Assembly (NCBI GenBank): GCA_052143895.1
Contig: JBKQRT010000001.1
Span: 1-64,000 of the forward strand
Reading direction: 5' to 3'
Source of the DNA: Bog-756 sp052143895
GTDB lineage: Bacteria > Actinomycetota > Acidimicrobiia > Acidimicrobiales > RAAP-2
Length of the DNA: 64,000 nucleotides
Under the pieces are notes generated by a model. That model was not told the DNA's origin. It worked only from the letters and a program-made list of their open reading frames with translations, and made no database searches. Positions 7,265 to 16,324 of the stretch are shown piece by piece; position 1 is the first letter of the stretch; each line of letters starts with the position of its first letter. Made by a program: the position numbers and the translations under genes.

Positions 7265-8730
7265 GCCCGGGTCCCGCTGGCGGCGCCGCTCAGCGCTGGC
7301 CGCTCTGAGAGCTGCACCGGCACCGGCACCGGGTAGCTGCCGGTCAGGCAGGCGTCGCAGAACCCGGCGCCGGGAGCGTCGATGGCCTCCACCAGGTGCT
7401 CGAGGGTGAGGTACTCGAGGGAGTCGACGTCGAGGAACTCGACGATCTCGTCGACGGTCTTGATCGACGCCAGCAGTTCGTTCCGGTCGGGCGTGTCGAT
7501 CCCGTAGTAGCAGGGCCACCGGAACGGCGGGGACGAGATGCGCAGGTGGACCTCGGTCGCCCCCGCTTCGCGCAGCATGGTGACCATGGCCCGGGTGGTG
7601 GTCCCGCGGACGATCGAGTCGTCCACCACCACGAGCCGCTTGCCGGCGATGTTCTCCCGCAACGGGTTCAGCTTGCGGCGGACCCCGTTGGCCCGCTCGG
7701 CCTGGGTCGGGGCGATGAACGTGCGCCCGATGTACCGGTTCTTGACCAGGCCCTGCCCGTAGGGGATGCCGGACGCCACCGCGTACCCCTCGGCCGCCGG
7801 GACGCCCGAGTCGGGTACCCCCATGACCAGGTCGGCGGGGACCGGCGCCTGGGTGGCCAGCAGCTGTCCCATCCGCCGGCGCGCACCGTGCACCTCGTTC
7901 CCGTAGAGCGTGGTGTCGGGACGGGCGAAGTAGACGAACTCGAAGATGCAGAGCTTGGGGTCGACCCGTTCCTCGGGGAACGGTCGGTCCGAGCACACCT
8001 CCTTGCCGTCGATCACCACCATCTCGCCGGGCTCGAGCTCACGAATGAAGGTGGCGCCGATCACGTCGAGGGCCGGTGACTCGGAGGCCAACACCCAGCC
8101 CTGCTCGAACTGGTCGGTCGCCTCCAGGCGCCCGAGGCACAGGGGGCGGAACCCGTTCGGATCGCGCACGCCGATGATCCGGTCGGCATCGATGAGGACG
8201 AACGAGAACGCCCCTTCGATCGAGGGCAGCACCGCCAGGAGCGCCTGCTCGAGGTCCTCGGCGCCCTCGGCCCGGCTGCGGGTGGGATCGTCGGCGGGGA
8301 AGTGGCGGGCCAGCAGCTCGGCCACCAGGTCGCTGTCGGACGACACCAGGCCGGGCAGCATGCCCGCCGCCTCGCCCAGGGCGGCGGTGTTGGTCAGGTT
8401 CCCGTTGTGGGCAAGGCCGAACCCGGCCCGCCCCACCCCGCGGAACACCGGCTGCGCGTTCATCCAGTCGCTCGAGCCGGCGGTCGAGTACCGGGTATGG
8501 CCGATGGCCATGTGACCCCGCAGACCGGAGAGCTTGCGCTCGTCGAAGACAGTGGTGACAAGGCCCATGTCCTTCATGACGGTGATGACGTCGCCGTCGC
8601 TCACGGCCATGCCCGCCGACTCCTGGCCCCGGTGCTGGAGGGCGTAGAGACCGTCGAAGGTCAGGTGTGCCACCTGGCGCCCCGGGGCGTAGACCCCGAA
8701 GACTCCGCACGCTTCCTTGGCCTCCATCAT
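7261..8730 (-). CDS. purF: Amidophosphoribosyltransferase (glutamine PRPP amidotransferase)
   Basis: First committed step of purine synthesis: transfers ammonia from glutamine to PRPP. A short propeptide (MMEAKEA) precedes the catalytic Cys of ACGVFGVYAPG, so it should be cleaved as in the Bacillus subtilis enzyme. The Ntn amidotransferase domain is followed by a phosphoribosyltransferase domain with the PRPP motif VVVDDSIVRGTTT. Four cysteines stand where the B. subtilis enzyme binds its 4Fe-4S cluster: KLCIFEF, RWPCYYG and the FCDACL pair. I chose ATG 8730; GTG 8748 would lengthen the propeptide by six. It begins an operon with purM and pyrE and is divergent from the PHP gene. Confidence 0.95.
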   Translation of the reverse strand: MMEAKEACGVFGVYAPGRQVAHLTFDGLYALQHRGQESAGMAVSDGDVITVMKDMGLVTTVFDERKLSGLRGHMAIGHTRYSTAGSSDWMNAQPVFRGVGRAGFGLAHNGNLTNTAALGEAAGMLPGLVSSDSDLVAELLARHFPADDPTRSRAEGAEDLEQALLAVLPSIEGAFSFVLIDADRIIGVRDPNGFRPLCLGRLEATDQFEQGWVLASESPALDVIGATFIRELEPGEMVVIDGKEVCSDRPFPEERVDPKLCIFEFVYFARPDTTLYGNEVHGARRRMGQLLATQAPVPADLVMGVPDSGVPAAEGYAVASGIPYGQGLVKNRYIGRTFIAPTQAERANGVRRKLNPLRENIAGKRLVVVDDSIVRGTTTRAMVTMLREAGATEVHLRISSPPFRWPCYYGIDTPDRNELLASIKTVDEIVEFLDVDSLEYLTLEHLVEAIDAPGAGFCDACLTGSYPVPVPVQLSERPALSGAASGTRA

Positions 8731-8910
8731 CGGTTGGTCACCGCACACACCGGGGGTCGTCGAGCACGTCGTCCGTCACGATTAGGCCACACAACCACCT
8801 CATCGTGCCACTCCAGCCTAGCGGCGGACCGCCCCGACCAGCGCTCCCGGCCCATCAACGACGGCCGCGGGCCGCCCCGGCCGGGAGGGCCGCCGGTAGC
8901 CTCGACGGGG

Positions 8911-9759
8911 ATGATCGACCTCCATACCCATTCGAACGTCTCGGACGGGAGCGATCTTCCGGAGCGGATCCCCGAACTCGCGGCCGAGGCCGGCTGCACC
9001 GCGGTCTCCCTCACCGACCACGACTCGCTCGCCGGCCTGGTGCCGGCCGCTCGGCGGGCGGCCGAGCTCGGCATCACGTTCGTGCCCGGCTGCGAGGTCT
9101 CCTGCCGCCCGGTGGGTCCCGGCGGCATGCACGTGCTCGTCTACTTCGTCGACGACGAGGCCAGCCCGCTCGGCGACGAGCTGGTCCGGCTCCGCGACGA
9201 CCGGCGGCGGCGGAACCTGGCCCTGGTCGAACGGCTGGCGACACTCGGGATCCCGCTGACCTGGGACATGGTCGTGGCCGAGGCCGGAGGTGAGGAGGGG
9301 GTGGGGCGCCCGCACTTCGCCTCGCTCATGGTGACGCTCGGGGCCGTGGCGTCGATCGACGAGGCCTTCGACCGGTTCCTGGGCAACGGTCGGCCCGCCT
9401 TCGTGCCCAAGTCGCGCCTCGGCGCAGAGGAGGTCGCCGAGCTGGCCCGACGCTCCGGCGGGGTGGCGGTCCTCGCCCACCCCTACAGCCTCGGGCTCGA
9501 CGGACACGACCTGGCCCGGGCGGTTCGGGCGCTGGCCGAAGCGGGCTTCGCCGGCCTCGAGGCGGTCTACGGGCGCTACTCCCCGCGTCAACGCGCCGAG
9601 CTCGGCAACCTCGCCCGGCGCTTCGATCTGGTGGCCACCGGTGGCTCCGACCATCATGGGGCGATCAAGCCCGACCTGCGGGTGGGCACGGGCCGCGGCG
9701 ATCTCAAGGTCCCCGACGCGGTGCTGCCCATGCTCGAGTCCCGGCGTCCGGCGGCCTGA
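8911..9759 (+). CDS. PHP-domain metal-dependent phosphoesterase
   Basis: 282 residues, a stand-alone PHP domain. The metal ligands are visible in order: His5 and His7 (DLHTHSNVSDG), Asp12, His37 (LTDHDS), Glu62 (GCEVS), then AHPYS near residue 194 and GGSDHHG near 245. Proteins of this YciV/TrpH type have been shown elsewhere to hydrolyse 3',5'-bisphosphonucleotides or short RNA 5' ends; which applies here cannot be told. It is divergent from purF and convergent with purL, so it sits as a plus-strand island inside the pur region. Confidence 0.9.
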   Translation: MIDLHTHSNVSDGSDLPERIPELAAEAGCTAVSLTDHDSLAGLVPAARRAAELGITFVPGCEVSCRPVGPGGMHVLVYFVDDEASPLGDELVRLRDDRRRRNLALVERLATLGIPLTWDMVVAEAGGEEGVGRPHFASLMVTLGAVASIDEAFDRFLGNGRPAFVPKSRLGAEEVAELARRSGGVAVLAHPYSLGLDGHDLARAVRALAEAGFAGLEAVYGRYSPRQRAELGNLARRFDLVATGGSDHHGAIKPDLRVGTGRGDLKVPDAVLPMLESRRPAA

Positions 9760-9784
9760 GCGCTCCCAGAGCGCCCCGCAGCGC

Positions 9785-9822
9785 GCCCGGCCGGGTGCAC
9801 GGCGCCCGGCCGGGTGCACGGC
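9785..9822. repeat. Tandem 19-bp duplication with GC palindromes
   Basis: A 19-base unit beginning GCCCGGCCGGG and ending GTGCACGGC... is repeated exactly at 9785-9803 and 9804-9822. Each copy holds the perfect palindrome CCCGGCCGGG. It lies between the converging PHP and purL genes and could fold as hairpins that terminate transcription from both sides. Confidence 0.65.
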
Positions 9823-9861
9823 CGCCCGGCGCGTGCGACGACCGCCACGGGTGCTCCCGTC

Positions 9862-12180
9862 TCAGGCGGTGGCCGGGGCGAGCGCGTCGAGCAGGTCGGG
9901 CAGCCGGTCCCGCCACGACCGGGTGGCCTCGTCCACGCCGACGTCGACCAGGCCCTCGACCACCAGCCGGTCGCCCCCGGCCTCGCCCAGCACCCGGAAC
10001 CCGACCCCGGCCTCGGCAGCCCGGGTGATCAACTCACTGCGGCGGGTGGTGCACACCACCACCCTCGACGGCGCCTCGGTGAAAAGCTCGTGGTGGTCGG
10101 CAATGCCGGCCACCCGAAGCCCGATGCCCGAATGGACCACCAGCTCGGCCAGCGCCACACCGAGACCGCCGGCGGACACGTCGTGGATGCCGGCCACCAG
10201 CGACTCCTCCGGTGGGATCCCGGCTCCGGCCGCCCCGACACCCTCGGCCACGGTGGCCGTGACGAATTCGATGAGGCGCCGGTGCCCGGCGAGGTCGAGG
10301 GCGGGCAGCGGCCCGTTGCGATGGCCCCGCCGCTCGACCGCCCAGCGCGAGCCACCGAGCGGCGGCGGCGTGCGCCCGTTGGTGGTGGCCCCGATGCTGG
10401 CGTCGAGCAGGACGATCGACGCCCCGTCCACGAGGGTGACCCCGGGGGGCCGGTGGGCCAGGCGGTCGATGAGCCCGAGCACGCCGATCACCGGCGTCGG
10501 GTCGATGTCCGCGCCGAAGCTCTCGTTGTAGAGGCTCACGTTGCCCCCGATGACCGGCAGGTCGAGGGCCACACACGCCTCGGCCATGCCGTCGATGGCC
10601 TCGGACAGCTCCCACATGACCTCGGGATGCTCGGGGTTGCCGAAGTTGAGGCAGTTGACCACCGCCATCGGGCGGGCACCGGCGCAGGCGACGTTGAGCG
10701 CGCCCTCGGCCACGGTGGCGGCGGTGCCGGCGCGGGGATCGATGGCGCACCAGGTCGGGTTGGAGTCGGTGGTGAGGGCGAGGCCCCGCTCCGAGGCGGG
10801 CAGACCGGGGGCGGCCAGGCGGAGGACGGCCGCGTCCCCGCCGGGTCCGACGACCGTGTTGAGGAAGAGCTGGTGGTCGTACTGGCGGTAGACCCACGAG
10901 GGATCGGAGACCAGGGCGAGCACGTCCGGGCCGCAGTCGGCCGGGCCGGGCAGGGCGCCGGGGTCGTCGGCCTCGCGAGCCTCGTGGTCGCCGGGCCGGG
11001 CCATCGGCCTGTGGTAGAGCGGGGCCTCGTCGCTCAACGCCGCTGCCGGCACGTCGCCGAGCACCTCGCCCCCGAAGCCGTCCACGATGCGCAGGCGTCC
11101 CGGCTCACCGGCAGGCGGCTCGGTGACCCGCCCGACCACCGCCGAGCGCACCTCCCACCGACGGCACACCTCCTCCACCCGGGCGAGGTCCTCCGGCGTC
11201 ACGATGGCCAGCATCCGCTCCTGGCTCTCCGAGGTCATCACCTCGTAGGGGGCCATGCCCGGCTCGCGCCGCGGCACCGCCGACACGTCGACGTCCATCC
11301 CGACCCCGCCCCTGGCCGCTGTCTCGCTGGTGGCGCACACCAGGCCGGCACCGCCCAGATCCTGGATGCCTACGACCAGCCGGGCGTCGAGCAACTCGAG
11401 GCACGCCTCGATGAGCCGCTTCTCCTCGTAGGGGTCGCCCACCTGGACGCTCGGGCGCTTGGACGCCTCCTCGTCGGCGTCCTCGCCGCCGAACCCGGCC
11501 GACGCCAACACGCTCACTCCTCCGATCCCGTCCCGACCCGTCGAGGAGCCGAGCAGGACGGCCAGGTTCCCGACGCCGGAGGCCTGGCCGAGCACCAGGC
11601 GGCCGGTGGGCAGCACCCCCATGCACAACACGTTGACCAAGGGGTTCTGCGCGTAGCAGGGGTCGAAGGTCAGCTCGCCGCCGACGGTCGGGACCCCGAC
11701 CGAGTTGCCGTAGCCGGAGATGCCGGCCACCACCCCCTCGATGAGCCACCGCTGGCGTGCCTCGGCCGGATCGCCGAAGAAGAGTGGGTCCATGACGGCG
11801 ATCGGGCGGGCCCCCATGGTGAAGATGTCCCGCAGGATCCCCCCGACCCCGGTGGCCGCCCCCTGGTAGGGCTCGATTGCCGAGGGGTGGTTGTGGCTCT
11901 CGATGCGGATGGCCACCGCGATCCCGTCACCGGCGTCGATGACCCCGGCATTCTCCCCCGGGCCGACCAGCACGTGCGGGCCCTCGGTGGGCAGCCGCTT
12001 GAGGTGGACCCGTGACGACTTGTATGAGCAGTGCTCGCTCCACATCACCGCGAACAGGGCCAGTTCGAGGTGGTTGGGCGGCCGATGAAGGATGGCCTCG
12101 ACCTCGTCGCGCTCGCCGTCGGTGAGGCCGAGTGCCCGGTGGAGCGGCTCGGCGGATTCGGTCCTCGGTTCGGCCGTCAC
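9862..12180 (-). CDS. purL: Phosphoribosylformylglycinamidine synthase, large subunit (small-type PurL)
   Basis: 772 residues, the short PurL that lacks a glutaminase domain and so needs PurS and PurQ, both encoded just upstream on the same strand. It makes FGAM from FGAR with ATP and ammonia. Typical blocks are VMWSEHCSYKSSR near the start, SHNHPSAIEPYQGAATG, GNSVGVPTVGGE, GIQDLGGAGL and SESQERML. The start is GTG 12180, with GGAAGAG upstream; longer in-frame text above it is not conserved. It is separated from purQ by a 480-base gap and a plus-strand gene, so it probably has its own promoter. Confidence 0.95.
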   Translation of the reverse strand: MTAEPRTESAEPLHRALGLTDGERDEVEAILHRPPNHLELALFAVMWSEHCSYKSSRVHLKRLPTEGPHVLVGPGENAGVIDAGDGIAVAIRIESHNHPSAIEPYQGAATGVGGILRDIFTMGARPIAVMDPLFFGDPAEARQRWLIEGVVAGISGYGNSVGVPTVGGELTFDPCYAQNPLVNVLCMGVLPTGRLVLGQASGVGNLAVLLGSSTGRDGIGGVSVLASAGFGGEDADEEASKRPSVQVGDPYEEKRLIEACLELLDARLVVGIQDLGGAGLVCATSETAARGGVGMDVDVSAVPRREPGMAPYEVMTSESQERMLAIVTPEDLARVEEVCRRWEVRSAVVGRVTEPPAGEPGRLRIVDGFGGEVLGDVPAAALSDEAPLYHRPMARPGDHEAREADDPGALPGPADCGPDVLALVSDPSWVYRQYDHQLFLNTVVGPGGDAAVLRLAAPGLPASERGLALTTDSNPTWCAIDPRAGTAATVAEGALNVACAGARPMAVVNCLNFGNPEHPEVMWELSEAIDGMAEACVALDLPVIGGNVSLYNESFGADIDPTPVIGVLGLIDRLAHRPPGVTLVDGASIVLLDASIGATTNGRTPPPLGGSRWAVERRGHRNGPLPALDLAGHRRLIEFVTATVAEGVGAAGAGIPPEESLVAGIHDVSAGGLGVALAELVVHSGIGLRVAGIADHHELFTEAPSRVVVCTTRRSELITRAAEAGVGFRVLGEAGGDRLVVEGLVDVGVDEATRSWRDRLPDLLDALAPATA

Positions 12181-12660
12181 GTGCTCTCTTCCTTCACCAT
12201 TGGCTGGTCGCTGCGCCGCCCCACCGAGCGTACCCGGCACGCCGTTCGGTCCCGGCCCGAGGCAGGCTGTTCGAACCGCCCAAGCGGCGCACCGTCCGAC
12301 GCATTGAGTGGCAGCCGTACGGCATCCGACGAACAACCGGTGCAATTGCCGGAGCACCAATAGAGGATGCCGGCTGCACCACGGCGACGCCCGTGCCGCG
12401 CCCCACTGGGCGATGGGCCGCCCGTCCCGGTCAATCGGCCGCCGGCGACGACCACAAATGGAACCGGCCCGATCCCGCGCCCACGTCCGAATGGCGCCGG
12501 CACCCGCCGCCGGGGGCGCCTTGCCTGACTGCCGACAAGACCAGCATGCCCGCTCCCACCGGTCGGTCCGGCACCGAAAACAACGTCCCGTTTGACCCTC
12601 CCATGCCGTCGTGCAGCCAGCGGGGTTGCTTCGAATGGAGAACTCTGGAATGCTCTCGGC
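12181..12660. other. Intergenic region between purL and the 12661 gene
   Basis: 480 bases between divergent starts. It must contain the promoters of purL (minus) and of the small conserved gene (plus). Open frames cross it on both strands, but they are arginine/proline-rich with no family motif, so I read them as GC-driven. I see no riboswitch, tRNA or clear palindrome. Confidence 0.5.
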
Positions 12661-13092
12661 ATGGCGACCACGACGACGACGAAATCTCGGAAGAAGACCC
12701 CTATGTCCGCCGACCACAAAGCGGCGTTGGCCAAAGGACGCGAGGAGGGACGGATCGTCCGGCGCTACCTCGAGGCACTCGAGTCGACCAAGCCGCGGCG
12801 TGGCCGCAAGCGCACGCCCGATTCCATCAAGAAGCGGCTGGCCACCATCGACAACGCCCTGCCGACGGTCGACCCGTTGGCCAGGCTCCACCTGGTGGAG
12901 GAGAAGCAACGGCTCGAGTCCGAGCTGTCCCACGCCGGCGAGACGGTGGACGTCGCTGCCCTGGAGAAGGGCTTCATCAAGGTGGCCCGGGCCTACGGCG
13001 AGCGCAAAGGCATCTCCTACTCGGCCTGGCGCACCGTCGGGGTCAGCGCGTCGGTGCTGCAGCAGGCCAAGATCCCCCGTACCCGCAGCTGA
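12661..13092 (+). CDS. Conserved actinobacterial protein of unknown function, helical and basic
   Basis: 143 residues, strongly charged. It starts with a Thr/Lys-rich tail (MATTTTTKSRKKTP), then HKAALAKGREEGRIVRRYLE and RRGRKRTPDSIKKRL, a segment with a PLARLHLVEEKQRLESEL helix, and ends ARAYGERKGISYSAWRTVGV, then VLQQAKIPRTRS. I have seen this arrangement as a conserved hypothetical protein in actinobacteria, but no function is known to me. The basic helices and the final helix-turn-helix-like segment suggest nucleic-acid binding, which is inference. It lies on the plus strand between purL and purQ. Confidence 0.75.
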   Translation: MATTTTTKSRKKTPMSADHKAALAKGREEGRIVRRYLEALESTKPRRGRKRTPDSIKKRLATIDNALPTVDPLARLHLVEEKQRLESELSHAGETVDVAALEKGFIKVARAYGERKGISYSAWRTVGVSASVLQQAKIPRTRS

Positions 13093-13135
13093 ACCGGCGG
13101 GTGGCGGCTCCGATCCGGTGCCGCGGCGGCGCTGG

Positions 13136-13825
13136 TCAGGCGACCCCGGCGTCGGCCTGCGGCTCGGCCGAGCGCAGCAGCGCCTCCAGCAGCAGGGAAC
13201 CGTCCGCCGAGCCCAGCAACGGGTCTGACGCCCGTTCGGGATGAGGCATGAGACCGACGACGTTGTGGTGCTCATTGCACACGCCGGCGATGTCGTCGAG
13301 GGAGCCATTCGGGTTGTCGACGTAGCGCAGCACGATGCGGTCCTCGTCCCGGAGGACGGCCAACGTGCGGTCGTCACACGTGTAATTGCCCTCGAAGTGA
13401 TTGATCGGAATTCGGAGCTGCGTCCCGATGGGGACGCCGGCGGTGAGCACCGAGTCCGACGTCTCGACCCGCACGGTTACCGTGGTGCAGAGGAACCGGA
13501 GGCCGCGGTTCTTCTGGAGGGCACCGGGCAGCAGCCCGGCTTCCGTCAGCACCTGGAACCCGTTGCAGATGCCCACCACCGGTCCCCCGTCGGCGGCGAA
13601 CCTCCCCACCGCCTCCATGACCGGGGAGAACCGGGCGATGGCGCCGGGCCGCAGGTAGTCGCCGTGGGCGAACCCCCCGGGCAGGATGAGGGCGTCGTAG
13701 CCGCCGACCGAGGTGTCGCCGTGCCATACCAGGTCGGCTGAGCCGCCCAGACGGCGCACGGCCTGCACGGCGTCGTGCTCGCAGTTGGTCCCCGGGAAGA
13801 GCACCACGCCGACCCGGGTCGCCAT
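13136..13825 (-). CDS. purQ: Phosphoribosylformylglycinamidine synthase, glutaminase subunit
   Basis: 229 residues, class I glutamine amidotransferase that feeds ammonia to PurL. The start VGVVLFPGTNCEHDA is typical of PurQ, the oxyanion segment is LILPGGFAHGDYLRPGA, the nucleophile Cys lies in VVGICNGFQVLTEAG, and the catalytic His in LMPHPERASDPLLG. ATG 13825 overlaps the purS stop (ATGA), so PurS and PurQ are made in step. It is the last gene of the purA-D-B-C-S-Q operon. Confidence 0.95.
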   Translation of the reverse strand: MATRVGVVLFPGTNCEHDAVQAVRRLGGSADLVWHGDTSVGGYDALILPGGFAHGDYLRPGAIARFSPVMEAVGRFAADGGPVVGICNGFQVLTEAGLLPGALQKNRGLRFLCTTVTVRVETSDSVLTAGVPIGTQLRIPINHFEGNYTCDDRTLAVLRDEDRIVLRYVDNPNGSLDDIAGVCNEHHNVVGLMPHPERASDPLLGSADGSLLLEALLRSAEPQADAGVA

Positions 13826-14115
13826 CAGACCACCGTCTCCGATGCGCCGGCCGGTACCACGGTCACCGACGACTCCTCGATGACCGGATTGGCCAGCAGC
13901 CGGTCAGCCACCACGGTGGCCTGGGCCAGCGCGTCGTCGCGGTCGGCGGCGGTGATGTCGAAGCGGAACGACTTGCCCGCCCGCACCCCGCTCACCCCGG
14001 TCAGCCCGAGGGCGGGCAGAGCTCGCTCGATGGTCGCACCCTGCGGGTCGGCGATCCCGTCCCGCAGGCGGACCTCCACTTGCACCGAGAAGCGTGCTGT
14101 CGGAGCCACGGTCAC
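13825..14115 (-). CDS. purS: Phosphoribosylformylglycinamidine synthase subunit PurS
   Basis: 96 residues, the small bridging subunit of the PurLQS complex. The core VEVRLRDGIADPQGATIERALPALG with VRAGKSFRFDI is the standard PurS fold, and the end LLANPVIEESSVTVV matches the family. The start is GTG 14115, overlapping the purC stop by four bases; the stop overlaps purQ. Without PurS the small PurL cannot channel ammonia from PurQ. Confidence 0.93.
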   Translation of the reverse strand: MTVAPTARFSVQVEVRLRDGIADPQGATIERALPALGLTGVSGVRAGKSFRFDITAADRDDALAQATVVADRLLANPVIEESSVTVVPAGASETVV

Positions 14116-15017
14116 GCACCGTACCAGTCGGCCAGCGAACGACCGCAGATCCGTTCGTAGGCGGCCGTGTACCGGGTGGACGTGGCGGTCACGATCTCGG
14201 CGGGCAGCGGTGGGGGCGGCGGCTGCTTGTCCCACGGCTGCCCCTCGAGCCAGTCGCGCAGCGGCTGCTTGTCGAACGAGGGCGGGTTGGTCCCCGGTGC
14301 GCAGTCGTCGGCCGACCAGAAGCGGGAGGAGTCCGGCGTCAGCACCTCGTCGCAGATCGAGAGCACCCGGTCGACGTAGCCGAGCTCGAACTTGGTGTCG
14401 CAGATGACGATGCCCTGCTCCTCGGCCCGGGCCGCGGCCCGGGAGTAGGCGGCCAGGCACAGTGCGGCGGCGGCCTCGGCGGCCTCCCGGCCCACCAGGT
14501 CGACGGCCTCGGCCATCCCGATGTTGAGGTCGTGACCCTCGGTGGCCTTGGTCGACGGTGTGAAGATCGGCTCGGGCAGCCGGTCGGCATGGCGGAGCCC
14601 GGCGGGCATGGCCATGCCGTGGACCGTCCCCTCGCGCTCATACTCCTTGTAGGCCGATCCGGCCAGGTAGCCGCGGACGATGCACTCGATGTCGAGCATC
14701 TCGGCCCGGTGCACGAGCATCGAACGGCCGGCGAGATAGCCGAGCCCGCCGGGCAGGGCGGCGGCGCCTTCGGGGAAGTCGGCGGTGTCGGCGGTGATCA
14801 GGTGGTTTGGCGCCAGGTCCGAGAGCTGCTCGAGCCAGTACGCGGTCATGGCCGTGAGCACCCGGCCCTTGTCGGGGATGGGCTCGGCCATGATCACGTC
14901 GAAGGCGGAGATGCGGTCGGAGGCCACCATCAGCAGCCGACCGCCGCCGGCGTCGTAGAGCTCTCGGACCTTGCCGGACTGGATCAGCGGGAGCGGTGCG
15001 GTGGACCGTGCGGTCAT
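14112..15017 (-). CDS. purC: Phosphoribosylaminoimidazole-succinocarboxamide synthase (SAICAR synthetase)
   Basis: 301 residues. PurC joins CAIR and aspartate with ATP. Motifs are SGKVRELYDAGGGRLLMVASDR (ATP loop), SAFDVIMAEPIPDKG, HRAEMLDIECIVRGYLAGSA, and CDTKFELGYVD near residue 200. The length matches the actinobacterial form. ATG 15017 overlaps the purB stop (ATGA), and the TGA overlaps purS. Confidence 0.95.
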   Translation of the reverse strand: MTARSTAPLPLIQSGKVRELYDAGGGRLLMVASDRISAFDVIMAEPIPDKGRVLTAMTAYWLEQLSDLAPNHLITADTADFPEGAAALPGGLGYLAGRSMLVHRAEMLDIECIVRGYLAGSAYKEYEREGTVHGMAMPAGLRHADRLPEPIFTPSTKATEGHDLNIGMAEAVDLVGREAAEAAAALCLAAYSRAAARAEEQGIVICDTKFELGYVDRVLSICDEVLTPDSSRFWSADDCAPGTNPPSFDKQPLRDWLEGQPWDKQPPPPPLPAEIVTATSTRYTAAYERICGRSLADWYGA

Positions 15018-16324
15018 GGGTCGAGCTCCTCCAGGGCGTCGGTGAACCGGTGGACGTGACGCAGCGTACGAGTCAGGTCGAAGGCGTCGTCCAGGGCCTC
15101 GGCCGACAGGGTGACCTCCGGGTCCTCGTCGAGGACCTGCCGAAAGGACCGGCCCCCGCTCCAGGCCGCCCGGGCGTCCCGCTGCACGATGCGGTAGGCG
15201 GCGTCCCGGCTGAGCCCGCTGCTGACCAGGGCGAGGAGGACCGACTGGCTGAACACGAGTCCGTGGCTGCCCTCGGTCAGCGTGGCCAGCGCCCGCTCCG
15301 GGTGGAGCACCAGCCCCTCGACCAGCCCGGTGGCCTTCTGGAGCATGTAGAGGGTGAGGAGGCTGGCGTCGGGAAGGACTACCCGTTCCACCGAGCTGTG
15401 GGAGATGTCCCGCTCGTGCCAGAGGGCCACGTCCTCGAGGCCGGCCGACAGGTAGCCCCGGAGCACCCGGGCCAGGCCGCACAACCGCTCCGACAGGATC
15501 GGGTTGCGCTTGTGGGGCATCGCCGAGCTACCCTTCTGGCCCGGCTTGAACGGCTCCTCGGCCTCGCCGAGCTCGCTGCGGGCCAGGTGCCGGACCTCGG
15601 TGGCGATGAGCTCGACGGTGGCACCCACCGACGCGCAGGCCCACAGGTACTCGGCATGCCGGTCGCGGGCCACCACCTGGGTGGCCGGGGTCGGGGTCAG
15701 GCCCAGCGCACGGCAGACGTGTTGCTCCACCCGCGGATCGATGTTGGAGTAGGTGCCGACCGCCCCGGACAGCTTGCCCACCGCCACACGGTGCCGGGCG
15801 GCGCGCAGTCGCTGCACGTCGCGGTCGGCCTGCAGGGCCCAGAGAGCGAACTTGGCACCGAAGGTTGTCGGCTCGGCGTGCATCCCGTGGGTGCGTCCGG
15901 TCACCGGCACGTCGATGCACTCGACGGCCCGGGCCCGGAGGGCGGCGACCAGACCGGTGGCGGCGGGGATGAGCAGGTCTGAGGCCCTGGTGAGGGTGGC
16001 GCAGAGGGCGGTGTCCACCACGTCGGAGGAGGTGAGCCCGTAGTGGATCCACGAGCCCTCGGGCTCGCCGATGGCCGCCTGCACCACGTCGACGAAGGCG
16101 GCCACATCGTGGTCGGTGATCCGCTCGCGCTCCGAGACCGCCTCGACGAGGGCGGCGTCGACCACCGGGGCGCGCTCCCGGCAGGCGGTGGCGGCCGCGG
16201 CGGGGACGTCGCCCACCTCGACCCACCCCTCGGTGGCCAGCAGCTCGACTTCGAGCCACATGGCGAACCGGGCCTCGTCGGAGAAGAGGGCGGCCATCTC
16301 CTTCGGCGCGTAGCGAGGGATCAC
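15014..16324 (-). CDS. purB: Adenylosuccinate lyase
   Basis: 436 residues, of the fumarase/aspartase superfamily. It acts twice in purine synthesis, splitting SAICAR and adenylosuccinate. The signature loop GSSAMPHKRNPILSERLCGL is intact, and TGRTHGMHAEPTTFG carries the catalytic His segment; WIHYGLTSSDVVDTA is the third superfamily block. GTG 16324 overlaps the purD stop by four bases. Confidence 0.95.
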   Translation of the reverse strand: MIPRYAPKEMAALFSDEARFAMWLEVELLATEGWVEVGDVPAAAATACRERAPVVDAALVEAVSERERITDHDVAAFVDVVQAAIGEPEGSWIHYGLTSSDVVDTALCATLTRASDLLIPAATGLVAALRARAVECIDVPVTGRTHGMHAEPTTFGAKFALWALQADRDVQRLRAARHRVAVGKLSGAVGTYSNIDPRVEQHVCRALGLTPTPATQVVARDRHAEYLWACASVGATVELIATEVRHLARSELGEAEEPFKPGQKGSSAMPHKRNPILSERLCGLARVLRGYLSAGLEDVALWHERDISHSSVERVVLPDASLLTLYMLQKATGLVEGLVLHPERALATLTEGSHGLVFSQSVLLALVSSGLSRDAAYRIVQRDARAAWSGGRSFRQVLDEDPEVTLSAEALDDAFDLTRTLRHVHRFTDALEELDP

